Shown: one piece after another, positions 34,950 through 43,848 of the stretch
Position numbering within the stretch: position 1 is the first letter of the stretch
How the letters are laid out: each line of letters starts with the position of its first letter
Source: Enterovirga rhinocerotis
GTDB taxonomy: Bacteria; Pseudomonadota; Alphaproteobacteria; Rhizobiales; Beijerinckiaceae
Direction of reading: 5' to 3'
DNA length: 64,000 nt
Assembly (NCBI RefSeq): GCF_004363955.1
Contig: NZ_SNZR01000011.1
Coordinates: 558,001-622,000 of the forward strand
The notes under the pieces: model-generated
The model's database searches: none
Seen by the model: only the letters and a program-made list of their open reading frames with translations
Told to the model about the DNA's origin: nothing
Program-made: the position numbers and the translations under genes

Positions 34950-36161
34950 TCAGGCGGCCTCGCGCATGCCGAGTTCCGACCACACCGTCGCAAGCGATGC
35001 GACGAGGTGGTCGATGTCGTCGTCCGTATGCATCGGGGTCGGCGTGAAGCGCAGGCGCTCGGTGCCCCTCGGGACGGTCGGATAGTTGATCGGCTGCACG
35101 TAGATGCCGAAGCGCTCCATGAGCGTGTCCGAGATCGTCTTGCAGAGCGCGGCATCGCCGACCATCACCGGGACGATGTGGCTCTCGTTGGCGAGATGCG
35201 CGATGCCGGCCCGGTCGAGGCGGGCGCGGAGCGTCGCGACCCTCTCCTGGTGCCGCTCCCGTTCGACGCCGCTCGCCTTCAGGTGACGGATCGAGGCGAG
35301 CGCGCCGGCCGCGATGGCGGGCGGGACGGAGGTCGTGAAGATGAAGCCGGACGCACAGCTCCGCACGAAATCGCAGAGCGCTTCGGAGCCGGCGATGTAG
35401 CCGCCGACGACGCCGAAGCCCTTCGCGAGGGTGCCCTCGATCACGGTCAGCCGGTGCGACAGGCCGCGGGCCTCGGCGATACCGCCGCCTCGGGGACCGT
35501 AGAGGCCGACGGCGTGGACCTCGTCGAGATAGGTCATCGCGCCATGTTCGTCGGCGAGATCGCAGAACGTCTCGATCGGCGCGATGTCGCCGTCCATCGA
35601 GTAGACCGATTCGAAGGCGACGATCTTCGGCCGGTGCGGATCGAGCGCGGCGAGACGGCGGGCGAGATCGTCGGGATCGTTATGGGCGAAGACCTGCGTC
35701 TCGGCGCGGCTGTGGCGGATGCCTTCGATCATCGAGGCATGGTTGCTCGCATCCGACAGGACGACGCAGCCCGGCATCCGCGAGGCGAGCGTCGAGAGCG
35801 TCGCCCAGTTCGACATGTAGCCCGAATTGAACAGCAGCGCCGCCGGCTTGCCGTGGAGATCGGCGATCTCCCGCTCCAGCAGCACGTGGGTATGGTTCGT
35901 GCCGGAGATGTTGCGCGTGCCGCCGGCTCCTGCCCCGCAGCGGTTCAGCGCCTCGTGCATGGCCTCGATCACGAGGGGATGCTGGCCCATGCCGAGATAA
36001 TCGTTGGAGCACCACACCGTGACGGGACGGGCCTGCGCGCCGTGCCGGTGGAGCGCCTGGGGAAACGCGCCCGCCTTCCGTTCGAGATCGGCGAAAACGC
36101 GGTATCGTCCCTCCTGGCGAAGGCTCTCGATATGCCTCTCGAAGAAGGCCTCGTACTTCAT
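34950..36161 (-). CDS. hemA: 5-aminolevulinate synthase
   Basis: Condenses glycine and succinyl-CoA to 5-aminolevulinate, the first step of the C4 haem pathway used by alphaproteobacteria. It is a 403-residue PLP enzyme with [36 protein letters not shown] and the Schiff-base Lys in [15 protein letters not shown] (K247), plus the [10 protein letters not shown] segment. Start [12 protein letters not shown] at 36161 matches relatives; the longer frame upstream is not family sequence. A 107-base gap to the TRAP receptor upstream can hold its own promoter. Confidence 0.97.
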   Translation of the reverse strand: MKYEAFFERHIESLRQEGRYRVFADLERKAGAFPQALHRHGAQARPVTVWCSNDYLGMGQHPLVIEAMHEALNRCGAGAGGTRNISGTNHTHVLLEREIADLHGKPAALLFNSGYMSNWATLSTLASRMPGCVVLSDASNHASMIEGIRHSRAETQVFAHNDPDDLARRLAALDPHRPKIVAFESVYSMDGDIAPIETFCDLADEHGAMTYLDEVHAVGLYGPRGGGIAEARGLSHRLTVIEGTLAKGFGVVGGYIAGSEALCDFVRSCASGFIFTTSVPPAIAAGALASIRHLKASGVERERHQERVATLRARLDRAGIAHLANESHIVPVMVGDAALCKTISDTLMERFGIYVQPINYPTVPRGTERLRFTPTPMHTDDDIDHLVASLATVWSELGMREAA

Positions 36162-36268
36162 GACCGGTCCTCGTGCCTCGCCGCCGGGGCGAGGTTTCGA
36201 GGCCTCATGAGCTTCGCGAGCACGTCTGTCCATGTGCCCCGAGGTCGCTTTCGGGCTCGCTCCCGCCA

Positions 36269-37282
36269 TCAGCCGAGCGCCCCGACCGCTTCCTCGAGGA
36301 GGCCCCAGGGCTTTTCCCCCAGCTTCTTCTTCCAGTCCGCGTAGAAGCCGGCCTTTCCGAGCGCGGCGCGGAAGGAGGCGGAATCAGCCTCGTTGAACGC
36401 CATGCCGGCACGCGTCAGCGTCTCGCGGAGCGGCGCGTTGCCGGCTTCGACATCGGCCCGCTCGGCGACGGCGGCGGCATTGAGGTGCTTGGCGACGATG
36501 TCCCGCATCTCGGCCGGCAGCCTCTCCCATGCTCTGCGGTTGGCGAGCATCCAGAAGCCGCTCCACATGTGGTTCGTGATGGAGCAGTATTTCTGGACCT
36601 CGTTCAGCTTGTTCGCCTCGACGATCACGAGCGCGTTCATCTGGGCGTCGACCACGCCGGTCTGCAGCGCCGTGTAGAGCTCGCTGAAGTTGAGGCTCGT
36701 CGGGCTCGCGCCGAGCGCCTGGCACATCGAGACCTGAAGCGGGCTCGGGCCGGTGCGGACTTTGAGGCCCTTCATGTCGTCCGCGACCTTCAGCGGCTTC
36801 ACGTTGGAGGTCATCTGCATGAAGCCGTTGTCCCACACCTTGTCGAGCGCGAGGACGTTGATCTTGGCGATCTCGTCGCGGACATGCCGCCCGAGCGCGC
36901 CGTCCATGGCCTTCCAAACCGTCGGGTAGTCCGGGAAGGCGAAGGGGATGTTCTCGATCGTCGCGACGGGAACGAGGGTCGCGAGAATCGCGCCCGCGAG
37001 CGTGAAGAACTCGACGCCGCCCGACCGGATCTGGCCGAGGAGGGCGGTATCGGAGCCGAGGCTCGAACTCGGGAAGATCTCCAGCACGAAGCGGCCGTCG
37101 GTCTCCGCCTTGATCCGCTCCGCCGCCTCCTTGGCGCGCACGTTGATCGGGTGGTGGAGCGGCTGGTTGTTGGCGAACTTGTAGGTGAAGTCGGCCGCTC
37201 GCGCGCCGCGCGGTGCGAGGATCGCGGGCGCGGCGATCAGGCCTCCGAGCAAAGCTGCGGTGCTGCGGCGGGTCAAGGTCAT
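36269..37282 (-). CDS. TRAP transporter substrate-binding protein, DctP family
   Basis: A 337-residue periplasmic receptor. Signal [22 protein letters not shown] ending ARA before [10 protein letters not shown]. DctP landmarks [41 protein letters not shown] and [18 protein letters not shown] are present. It lies 13 bases after the HpcH aldolase on the same transcript, so it probably brings in the aldolase pathway substrate. No DctQM in the window. Confidence 0.92.
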   Translation of the reverse strand: MTLTRRSTAALLGGLIAAPAILAPRGARAADFTYKFANNQPLHHPINVRAKEAAERIKAETDGRFVLEIFPSSSLGSDTALLGQIRSGGVEFFTLAGAILATLVPVATIENIPFAFPDYPTVWKAMDGALGRHVRDEIAKINVLALDKVWDNGFMQMTSNVKPLKVADDMKGLKVRTGPSPLQVSMCQALGASPTSLNFSELYTALQTGVVDAQMNALVIVEANKLNEVQKYCSITNHMWSGFWMLANRRAWERLPAEMRDIVAKHLNAAAVAERADVEAGNAPLRETLTRAGMAFNEADSASFRAALGKAGFYADWKKKLGEKPWGLLEEAVGALG

Positions 37283-37295
37283 GGAGGATCGCTTC

Positions 37296-38084
37296 TCAGG
37301 TGGGATTGGCGGTTGCCATCGCGATGGCACGGAAGGTGGAGGTGAGCGCGAACCGATCGCCGCTGACCGCGACGAGGCGGGAGCCGAGGCGGTTCAACTC
37401 GGCGACGCGGCCGGAGAGGATGGCGGGGTCGCTGTCGAAGGCGGCGGTGAGGGCCTCGCGACCGGCTTCGCGGGCGAGCGCGATCAACTCCGCCTGTTTC
37501 GCCTGCACGGCGGGATGGCGCCAGTCGCCCGCGTAGCCCATGGCCTGGCTGAGATCGAATGGCCCGATCCCGATCGCGTCGAGCCCGGGCACGGTGACGA
37601 TCTCCGCAGCGCGGCTCACGCCCTCCGGCGTCTCGATCAGGGCGATCACCAGGATCTCGTCGTTGCTCGCGGCGACGAAGCCGCTCCATTCGGCGAGACC
37701 GTGGCCGGTGGCGCGCGTCGCGGGGCAGGCGCCGCGCGTCCCGAGGGGGGCGAACCGGCTTGCCGAGACGACGGCCTCAGCCTCCGCGCGCGACGACACG
37801 TTCGGCACGATGATGCCGCGCGCGCCCGCATCGAGCACCTTCAGGATGGTCGTCCGGCCCGCATCCGGGACGCGCAGGATCGGCGTCGCATGGGGCTCGA
37901 CCGCGCGGATCATGTTCACCGCGACGTCGAGGCCGAACGAGCCGTGTTCCATGTCGATGATCACGAAGTCGAAGCCGCAGCGGGCCACGATCTCGCAGAT
38001 CTCGGGCGATCCGATCTGGACCCAGCTTCCGGTCGCGCTGGCGCCCGAGCGGAGGGCGTTCCGCAGCCGGTTCGCGGATGTCAT
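37296..38084 (-). CDS. HpcH/HpaI family class II aldolase
   Basis: A 262-residue divalent-metal aldolase that cleaves 4-hydroxy-2-oxo acids to pyruvate plus an aldehyde. Family motifs are FDFVIIDMEHG (catalytic Asp/His pair region), GARGIIVPNVSS, IETPEGVSRAAEI and the metal-binding GIGPFDLSQAMGYAGD. The expected CoA or aromatic substrate cannot be told apart. It stands between two TRAP receptors, so a hydroxy-oxo acid derived from a transported carboxylate is likely. Confidence 0.92.
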   Translation of the reverse strand: MTSANRLRNALRSGASATGSWVQIGSPEICEIVARCGFDFVIIDMEHGSFGLDVAVNMIRAVEPHATPILRVPDAGRTTILKVLDAGARGIIVPNVSSRAEAEAVVSASRFAPLGTRGACPATRATGHGLAEWSGFVAASNDEILVIALIETPEGVSRAAEIVTVPGLDAIGIGPFDLSQAMGYAGDWRHPAVQAKQAELIALAREAGREALTAAFDSDPAILSGRVAELNRLGSRLVAVSGDRFALTSTFRAIAMATANPT

Positions 38085-38116
38085 GAGCAGGCTCCTGGAG
38101 AACGCATTCGCGGAGC

Positions 38117-38255
38117 GTGTGAGCTTCGCCCCTTGCCCTCCCCCGAAGGGGAGGGGCGGACCGAAGGTCCGGGGTGGGTGACACCGGTCTCCGCTTCGAT
38201 GAGGCGGGGCGAGGTGGGTTCACCCCACCCCGCCGGCTTTGCCGGCGACGACCGC
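38117..38255. repeat. Palindromic repeat block (family B variant)
   Basis: Between the first TRAP receptor and the aldolase gene. It contains CCCTCCCCCGAAGGGGAGGG, GGACCGAAGGTCC, then GGTGGGTTCACCCCACC and GCCGGCTTTGCCGGC, four short hairpins in a row. Confidence 0.7.
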
Positions 38256-39281
38256 TCAGGTGAGCTGGCCGACCTGCTTCTCCAGCACGGCCCAGGCATC
38301 GGCGCCGTACTTGCCCTTCCACTCGGCATAGAACCCGTTCTTGCGCAGCACCTCGCGGAAGGGGGCGGGCTCGGTCCGGTTGAAGATCATGCCCTTCTTC
38401 TTGAGTTCGATCTCGAGCGTCTGGTCGAGCTTCATCGTGTCCTCGCGCATGGCGAGCGCGGCCTTGTCGAGATTCTCGGCGACGAGCTCCTGCAGCTTCG
38501 GCGGCAGGGCCCGCCAGGCGCGTCCGTTGGAGAGCATGAAGAACGCGTCCCAGCCGTGATTGGTCAGGGAGACGTATTTCTGGACCTCGAAGAACTTCGC
38601 GCTGTCGATCAGGACGAGCGCGTTCTCCTGGCCTTCGACGACCTTGGTCTGGAGGGCGGTATAGACTTCGGCGAAGTTGATCGCGGTCGGCGCCGCCTCC
38701 AGCGCCTTGAAGAGCGAGATGAAGAGCGGCGAGACGGCGACCCGGATCTTGAAGCCCTTGATGTCCTGGGGGGTCGCGATGGGCCGGGTGCTGGAGGTGA
38801 TCTGCCGGAAGCCGTTGTTCCACAGCTTGCTCATCGGATGGATGCCGGTCTTCTCGATCAGGCCGCGCAGGTAGCCGCCGAGCGGACCGTCCATCGCCGG
38901 CCAGACCTCGCTGTAATCCTTGAAGATGAAGGCGGTGTTGTAGATCGACACGGCCGGGATCAGCGTCGACAGGATGCCGCCGGACAGGGTGAAGAATTCG
39001 AGCGCCCCGGAGCGGAGCTGCGACAGCATGTCGGTATCGGCGCCGAGCTGGTTGTTCGGGAAAGCCTTGAATTCGAGCTGGCCGCCGCTTTGCTCGTTGA
39101 TGATCTTGATCGCCTCGGCGAGGCGCACGTTCATCGGGTGGCTCTGCGGGAGGTTGTTGGCGACCTTGTAGCTGAACTGGGCGGCGCTGGCCGGCCAGGT
39201 CAGGATCGCGGGTGCGGCCACGGCGGTTCCCGCGAGCGCGCCGAACTTGAGCATGCGGCGCCGATCGAATGTGGTGCTCAT
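38256..39281 (-). CDS. TRAP transporter substrate-binding protein, DctP family
   Basis: A 341-residue receptor with a Tat-like signal (DRRRMLKFGALAGTAVAAPAIL) ending near ASA. The mature protein shows SHPMNVRLAEAIKII, NGFRQITSSTRPI, IKGFKIRVAVSPL and FAEVYTALQTKVVEGQENA. It is closer in motif spelling to the receptor at 6379 than to the one at 36269, which suggests related ligands for the two catabolic regions. It starts 104 bases after the IclR gene. Confidence 0.92.
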   Translation of the reverse strand: MSTTFDRRRMLKFGALAGTAVAAPAILTWPASAAQFSYKVANNLPQSHPMNVRLAEAIKIINEQSGGQLEFKAFPNNQLGADTDMLSQLRSGALEFFTLSGGILSTLIPAVSIYNTAFIFKDYSEVWPAMDGPLGGYLRGLIEKTGIHPMSKLWNNGFRQITSSTRPIATPQDIKGFKIRVAVSPLFISLFKALEAAPTAINFAEVYTALQTKVVEGQENALVLIDSAKFFEVQKYVSLTNHGWDAFFMLSNGRAWRALPPKLQELVAENLDKAALAMREDTMKLDQTLEIELKKKGMIFNRTEPAPFREVLRKNGFYAEWKGKYGADAWAVLEKQVGQLT

Positions 39282-39384
39282 CTCGTTCCTCCCTTGCGAC
39301 CGGCTTTGCGGTCCGTTCTTGAGCTGTGGCCCGGCAAGGCCCGCCATTCGTGCGGGACGAACGGCAACGCCGTGCCGGATGACC

Positions 39385-40197
39385 TTAGCGCGTTCCCGTC
39401 ATCGCGCGTGACAGAAGGCGGGCCTCGGCCAGAAGGAGGTCCACGACCTCGAGCCGCCGCGGCGCCTGCATCCGGGTCGAGATCGCGGCGACGCTGAGCG
39501 CGGCCATCGGCAGGCCGTCATCGCCGAGCACGGGGACGCCGACCGCGCTCATGCCCTCGATCACGCCTTCGTCGTTGAAGGAATAGCCGAGATGCCGGGT
39601 TCGCTCGGCGAGCGCGACGAGGCTCTCTCGCGATAGCGCCGGATAGGCGCCGAGCCGCGGCTCGACCGCGTCGAGCGCTTCCGCCCGCTCGGCCGCCGGG
39701 AGGAAGGCGAACAGCGCCATGCTGCCGGAGCCCACGCCGAGCGGCCGGCGGCTGCCGATGTCGAGCGTCAGCGTCTTGATTGGAAAGGCCCCGACCTCGC
39801 GCGCGATGCAGATCGCCTCCAGCCCCGAGCGGATCGAGAGAAAGACCGTGTCCCCCGTCTGGACCGACAGGCGCACCATTCCGGCCCTCGCCAGGGCCGG
39901 GATGTCCTGGCGCGCCCGCGCCGCCCAGCCGATGGCCAGCGCCTCCTGGCCGAGGATATAGCCGCCCCCGTCCTCGCTCGGCTGGAGGAAGTCCTCCTCG
40001 ACGAGGGCGGCGAGGATGCGATGGCAGGTCGCCTTGTTGAGACCGCAGTCGCGCGAGACGTCGCGGAGACGCGCGCCATCCGGATGCGAGGCGACGTAGC
40101 GCAGCACGGCCATCGCGCGCTTGATGCTCTGCGCGCCGCCCACTTCGCCGGGCCTGACTGCGGCCGGGGGATCCGGAGCAAGCGATGCGGCGTTCAT
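39385..40197 (-). CDS. IclR family transcriptional regulator
   Basis: A 270-residue regulator: N-terminal winged HTH (SIKRAMAVLRYVASHPDGARLRDVSRDCGLNKATCHRILAAL) and a C-terminal IclR effector domain (GVGSGSMALFAFLP, YSFNDEGVIEGMSAVGVPV). The ATG overlaps the stop of the upstream SDR by one base (TGATG), so the regulator is co-transcribed with that enzyme. It most likely controls the divergent promoters around 41018-41172, where two inverted repeats of suitable form are seen. Confidence 0.93.
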   Translation of the reverse strand: MNAASLAPDPPAAVRPGEVGGAQSIKRAMAVLRYVASHPDGARLRDVSRDCGLNKATCHRILAALVEEDFLQPSEDGGGYILGQEALAIGWAARARQDIPALARAGMVRLSVQTGDTVFLSIRSGLEAICIAREVGAFPIKTLTLDIGSRRPLGVGSGSMALFAFLPAAERAEALDAVEPRLGAYPALSRESLVALAERTRHLGYSFNDEGVIEGMSAVGVPVLGDDGLPMAALSVAAISTRMQAPRRLEVVDLLLAEARLLSRAMTGTR

Positions 40198-41018
40198 CAG
40201 CGGATGGTCGTCGTGATGCCGCCGTCCACGACCAGCTCGACCGCGTTGACATAGGCGGAGTCGTCGGAGGCGAGATAGAGCGCCGCGTGGGCGACGTCCC
40301 AGGCCGTGCCCATCTTGCCGGTCGGAGAGCGGGCATGGCGATCGGCGAGCATCCGGTCGAGGTCGCCGCCATACGAGGCCTGCATCGGGCCGCGGATATG
40401 CGGCGTATCCATCAGGCCGGGCAGGATCACGTTGCAGCGGATTCCCTTCGCCGCATATTGCATGGCGACGCTCTTGGTCGTGCCGATCACCGCCGCCTTC
40501 GAGGCGGCATAGGCGACGTAGGCGACGCCGATCTCGCGGATCGCGCCGATCGAGGCGACGTTGATGATCGAGCCCTTGCCTTGCCGCTCCATGTGGGGAA
40601 GCACGTGCTTGCAGGCGAGGAACACGCTTTTCACGTTGATCGCGAAGATGCGGTCCCAATCGGCCTCCTCGACCTCGACCGGGCCGCCCAGCACCGCCGC
40701 GCCGACATTGTTGTGGAGGATGTCGATCCGTCCGAAGCGCTCCATGGCCGTCTCGACGGCGGCACGGACGTCGCCGTCGCGCGTGACGTCGCCCGCGAGC
40801 GCGATGCATTCGCCGCCCTCGCCTTCGATGACGGCCCGCGTTTCCTCGGCAGCCTCGCGCTTCAGGTCCAGAGCCACCACCCGCGCGCCCTCGCGGGCGA
40901 ACAGAGCGGCCGTGGCCTTGCCGTTGCCCCAGCCCGGGCCGACCGACCCGGCACCCGTGACGAGTGCGACCCTTCCGTCCAGCCGACGCGATCCGGCCGG
41001 TGCCGCGACATCTCCCAT
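40197..41018 (-). CDS. SDR family oxidoreductase, GSVGxGWGNGK subgroup
   Basis: A 273-residue SDR with catalytic YAASK, NNVG and the expanded nucleotide loop GAGSVGPGWGNGKA that it shares with the SDR at 11984-12784. The lid reads LMDTPHIRGPMQASYGGD. CGGAGGAAGC lies just before the ATG at 41018. First gene of the leftward IclR operon; inferred to oxidise or reduce the substrate recognised by the regulator. Confidence 0.92.
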   Translation of the reverse strand: MGDVAAPAGSRRLDGRVALVTGAGSVGPGWGNGKATAALFAREGARVVALDLKREAAEETRAVIEGEGGECIALAGDVTRDGDVRAAVETAMERFGRIDILHNNVGAAVLGGPVEVEEADWDRIFAINVKSVFLACKHVLPHMERQGKGSIINVASIGAIREIGVAYVAYAASKAAVIGTTKSVAMQYAAKGIRCNVILPGLMDTPHIRGPMQASYGGDLDRMLADRHARSPTGKMGTAWDVAHAALYLASDDSAYVNAVELVVDGGITTTIR

Positions 41019-41033
41019 CCGCTTCCTCCGTCG

Positions 41034-41048
41034 TTCCATCATGTGGAA
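41034..41048. promoter_or_regulatory. Candidate IclR operator 1
   Basis: Inverted repeat TTCCA-TCATG-TGGAA (5-bp arms, 5-bp spacer) just upstream of the ribosome site of the leftward SDR gene. The size and layout fit the 15-bp operators bound by IclR-type dimers. Confidence 0.45.
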
Positions 41049-41140
41049 ACGATCGATGCTTGCGAGGCAGGATGGCATGAGATAAACGTGCCGGCAATCA
41101 AGAAGTGCGACGGGAGGAAGCATCGAGATGCTTGCCGAAA

Positions 41141-41161
41141 GCGTTTCATATCGTGAAATGC
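41141..41161. promoter_or_regulatory. Candidate IclR operator 2
   Basis: Imperfect palindrome GCGTTTCA-TATCG-TGAAATGC; the core TTTCA/TGAAA has the same 5-5-5 layout as the repeat at 41034. It ends about ten bases before the rightward start at 41172, so binding would block expression of that operon. Confidence 0.5.
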
Positions 41162-41171
41162 GGTGCTGCTC

Positions 41172-42008
41172 ATGAGCACCGCAGCGACTGATGTTCCGGA
41201 CGGGATCCTTCTCGTCGACACCATCACCAAGCTTTACGAGAAGCACCGCGGCGCCGTGGTGGTCAGCGGATCGCATGGCGCAATTTATGCCGGCTATTGC
41301 GCGGCCAAGGGCCATGTCCGGGCGGTGATCCAGAACGATGCGGGGATCGGCAAGGATCGGGCGGGCATCGCCTCGCTCGCCTTCCTCGACGAGCTCCGCA
41401 TCGCGGCGGCGGTGACGGATTCGGCGACGTGCCGGATCGCGCAGGCCGCCGACATGTGGGCGGGCGGCATCATCAGCCACGTGAACGAGACGGCGGCGGC
41501 GCTTGGCTGCAAGCCGGGCGACACGGTCCGTGCCTGCGCCGAAAAGATGCTGAAGGCGGCGCCTTCGGACGCTCCGGTGCCCTCGATCGGCGAGGCGCGC
41601 TTCGTCGTGAGCGACAATCCCGGCGAGCCGTCGGTGATCGGGATCGATTCCGCCTCGCTGTTCAAGCCGGAGGATGCCGGCAACATCGTCGTGACGGCCT
41701 CCCATGGCGGTCTCGTCGGCGGCCTGCCCGACAACACGACGCCCGATGTCTGGGCGGCCACCTACAACGATGCCGGCGGCGCCAAGGACGGGACGGGCCA
41801 TGCCCGCCTGCCCGATTTCGACCGGCGCGGCCTTGCCGCGGCGACGGTCTCGAACATGTCGGCTCGGATCGGCGATGCCCGGTCGCATCTCGCCGACGGC
41901 ATCATCTCGCACGTCAACGAGACCGCGAAGCGGCGGGGAGGGGCGCCCGGGCAGACGCTCAAGGCGTTCATCGCCGCCATGATCGCGGCGAAGACGGCAG
42001 GGAGCTGA
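41172..42008 (+). CDS. Unrecognised protein made of two homologous halves
   Basis: A 278-residue cytosolic protein that I cannot assign. Residues 27-127 and 170-271 are clearly homologous: VVSGSHG (30-36) matches VVTASHG (173-179), NDAGIGKD matches NDAGGAKD (from 55 and 199), an AAA..D/SN..SA..RI stretch matches, and GIISHVNETA occurs twice (99-108 and 243-252), each followed by a GxxPGxT segment. Conserved His, Asp, Asn and Glu in both halves suggest two equivalent active or binding sites. First gene of the rightward IclR-controlled operon. ATG 41172 is preferred to GTG 41163; neither has a good ribosome site. Confidence 0.85.
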   Translation: MSTAATDVPDGILLVDTITKLYEKHRGAVVVSGSHGAIYAGYCAAKGHVRAVIQNDAGIGKDRAGIASLAFLDELRIAAAVTDSATCRIAQAADMWAGGIISHVNETAAALGCKPGDTVRACAEKMLKAAPSDAPVPSIGEARFVVSDNPGEPSVIGIDSASLFKPEDAGNIVVTASHGGLVGGLPDNTTPDVWAATYNDAGGAKDGTGHARLPDFDRRGLAAATVSNMSARIGDARSHLADGIISHVNETAKRRGGAPGQTLKAFIAAMIAAKTAGS

Positions 42009-42066
42009 CGCAGCTTCCTTCTCCCGAGAGGGACGAGGGGAGTGCGGGCGGAAGCGGGGAGGGGAC

Positions 42067-42825
42067 ATGGCACAGGCAGCGGGTCGGGTCGCGATCGTCA
42101 CCGGCGGAGGAAGCGGCATCGGCGCCGAGATCTGCCGCCGCTTCGCGCAGGACGGTCTGTCGGTCGTCGTGGCCGACCGGGATGCCGCCAATGCGGAGTC
42201 GGTCGCCGCGTCCATCGGAGCGGGCGCGCGGGCGCGCACGCTCGATGTCGTGGATGAGGCCGCGGTCGATGCGCTCGTGAAGGAGACCGCCGAGGCCTTC
42301 GGCCGCCTCGACGTGATGGTGACGAGCGCCGGGATCGGCATCCAGAAATCGATGCTGGAGACGACCGAGGCCGAGTTCCGTCGCATCCTCGACATCAACG
42401 TCACCGGCATGTTCCTGTGCGGGCGCGCCGCGGCCAGGGTGATGGTCGGCCAGGGCTCCGGGCGCATCATCAACATCGCCTCCGTCGCCGGAATGCGCGG
42501 GGTCCCCGGCCGGGTCGCCTATTCCGCCTCGAAGGGCGGCGTGATCGCGATGACGAAGGTGATGGCCGTCGAACTCGGGGAGCACGGCATCACGGTCAAC
42601 GCCATCGCGCCGGGGCCGATCGAGACCGCGCTCACGGAGCGGATGCACACGGATGCGACCCGTGCAGCCTATAACGCGGCCTCGCCGCTGGGGCGCTACG
42701 GCACGCTCGCCGAACTCGCGGCGGCCGCCGCCTTCCTCGCCTCCGAGGAAGCGAGCTACGTCACCGGCCAGACCCTCGCGGTCGATGGCGGGATGGGCGT
42801 CGCGGGCCCGCTCTTCAAGGTCTGA
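42067..42825 (+). CDS. SDR family oxidoreductase
   Basis: A 252-residue classical SDR: TGGGSGIG, TSAGIG in place of NNAG, the IASVAG serine and YSASK. Strong GGGAGGGGAC before ATG. The C-terminal VDGGMG segment is standard. It sits 58 bases after the duplicated protein and 5 bases before the PPC-domain gene, so all three are one operon. Likely an NAD(P)-dependent polyol or hydroxy-acid dehydrogenase; the substrate is not known. Confidence 0.92.
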   Translation: MAQAAGRVAIVTGGGSGIGAEICRRFAQDGLSVVVADRDAANAESVAASIGAGARARTLDVVDEAAVDALVKETAEAFGRLDVMVTSAGIGIQKSMLETTEAEFRRILDINVTGMFLCGRAAARVMVGQGSGRIINIASVAGMRGVPGRVAYSASKGGVIAMTKVMAVELGEHGITVNAIAPGPIETALTERMHTDATRAAYNAASPLGRYGTLAELAAAAAFLASEEASYVTGQTLAVDGGMGVAGPLFKV

Positions 42826-42830
42826 ACGTA

Positions 42831-43841
42831 GTGGCCGCAGCCTCCCATGCGGATGTCGCCGTGCGCCTTCTGCGCCATCCGGGGCCTTACGATCCGGTGC
42901 GGCTCGAGAGCGCCGTCGAAGCCTCCGGCCGCGCGGTGCGGATCGCGTTCCCGGCCGGCCAGACGCTGCTCGCCGGGGTGAGCGAGGCGCTCGCAGGGCT
43001 CGGCATCGCGAGCGGGACGATGACGCTCTTCGGCGGGACCGTCCGCCAACTGGTCTACGTCCTCGCCCGGCCCGATCCGACCGGCGAGCGCGCGGTCGCG
43101 CTGACCGATCCGATCGAGACCTCCGACGTCGCCGTGATCGCGGGCGGCGCCTCGGTCGGCCTCGGTCCCGACGGCACGGCCTTCATCCACTGCCATGGCC
43201 TCTTCGCCGACGCGGCGGGCGAAGGCTTCGGCGGCCATCTCTTCAACGACCGGACGGTCATGGGGGAAGGCGCCGTCGCCTATGTCCGGGGCTTCTCGGA
43301 GATCTCCGTCGAGGTCATCCCCGATGCCGAGATCGGCGTCGCGATCTTCCGGCCGACGCGGTCGGAGCGTCCGCTGCGGTCGGACCGCCCGACGCGGCCG
43401 AGCCTTCCGCCTTCCGATGGAGTTCCGTCCGCGATGGACACGGCCGCCCCGCACCATGTCGAAACGGGCCGGATCGGCCGCATCGCCTATACGCATGTCC
43501 GCCCCAACGAGGACCTCGTCCAGGCGGTGCAGAAGGTCGCGCTGATGCACGGCTTCCGCGCCGCCTTCGTGCGCGGGACGCTCGGCAGCCTGACCGATGC
43601 CTGCCTCGCCGCTCCCGACGGCGCCTTGCGCGAGATCCGGGGGCCCGCCATCGAGGTGCTCGCGATCGCGGGCGAGGTCCGCTCGGATGCCGACGGCGTG
43701 CCGCGGGCGCACCTGTCGGGCGCGGTCGCGGATACGGAGGGCCGCGTCTTCGGAGGCCGCTTCGTCTCGGGCCGCAACCCCGTCTGCATGACTTTCGAGC
43801 TAGTGCTCGAGGAATGGCTCCCCGATGCCGGCACGATATGA
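42831..43841 (+). CDS. Tandem PPC/DUF296-domain protein
   Basis: A 336-residue protein starting GTG. Two PPC (DUF296) domains are joined by a Pro/Arg-rich linker (about 181-205). Domain 1 keeps IHCHGLFADAAGEGFGGHL; domain 2 has RAHLSGAVADTEGRVFGGR, in which the last His of the first copy is Arg. PPC domains form trimers and occur in DNA-binding plant proteins and in uncharacterised bacterial enzymes. The setting among dehydrogenases favours an enzymatic or metabolite-binding role. Confidence 0.75.
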   Translation: MAAASHADVAVRLLRHPGPYDPVRLESAVEASGRAVRIAFPAGQTLLAGVSEALAGLGIASGTMTLFGGTVRQLVYVLARPDPTGERAVALTDPIETSDVAVIAGGASVGLGPDGTAFIHCHGLFADAAGEGFGGHLFNDRTVMGEGAVAYVRGFSEISVEVIPDAEIGVAIFRPTRSERPLRSDRPTRPSLPPSDGVPSAMDTAAPHHVETGRIGRIAYTHVRPNEDLVQAVQKVALMHGFRAAFVRGTLGSLTDACLAAPDGALREIRGPAIEVLAIAGEVRSDADGVPRAHLSGAVADTEGRVFGGRFVSGRNPVCMTFELVLEEWLPDAGTI

Positions 43842-43848
43842 CGCCACC

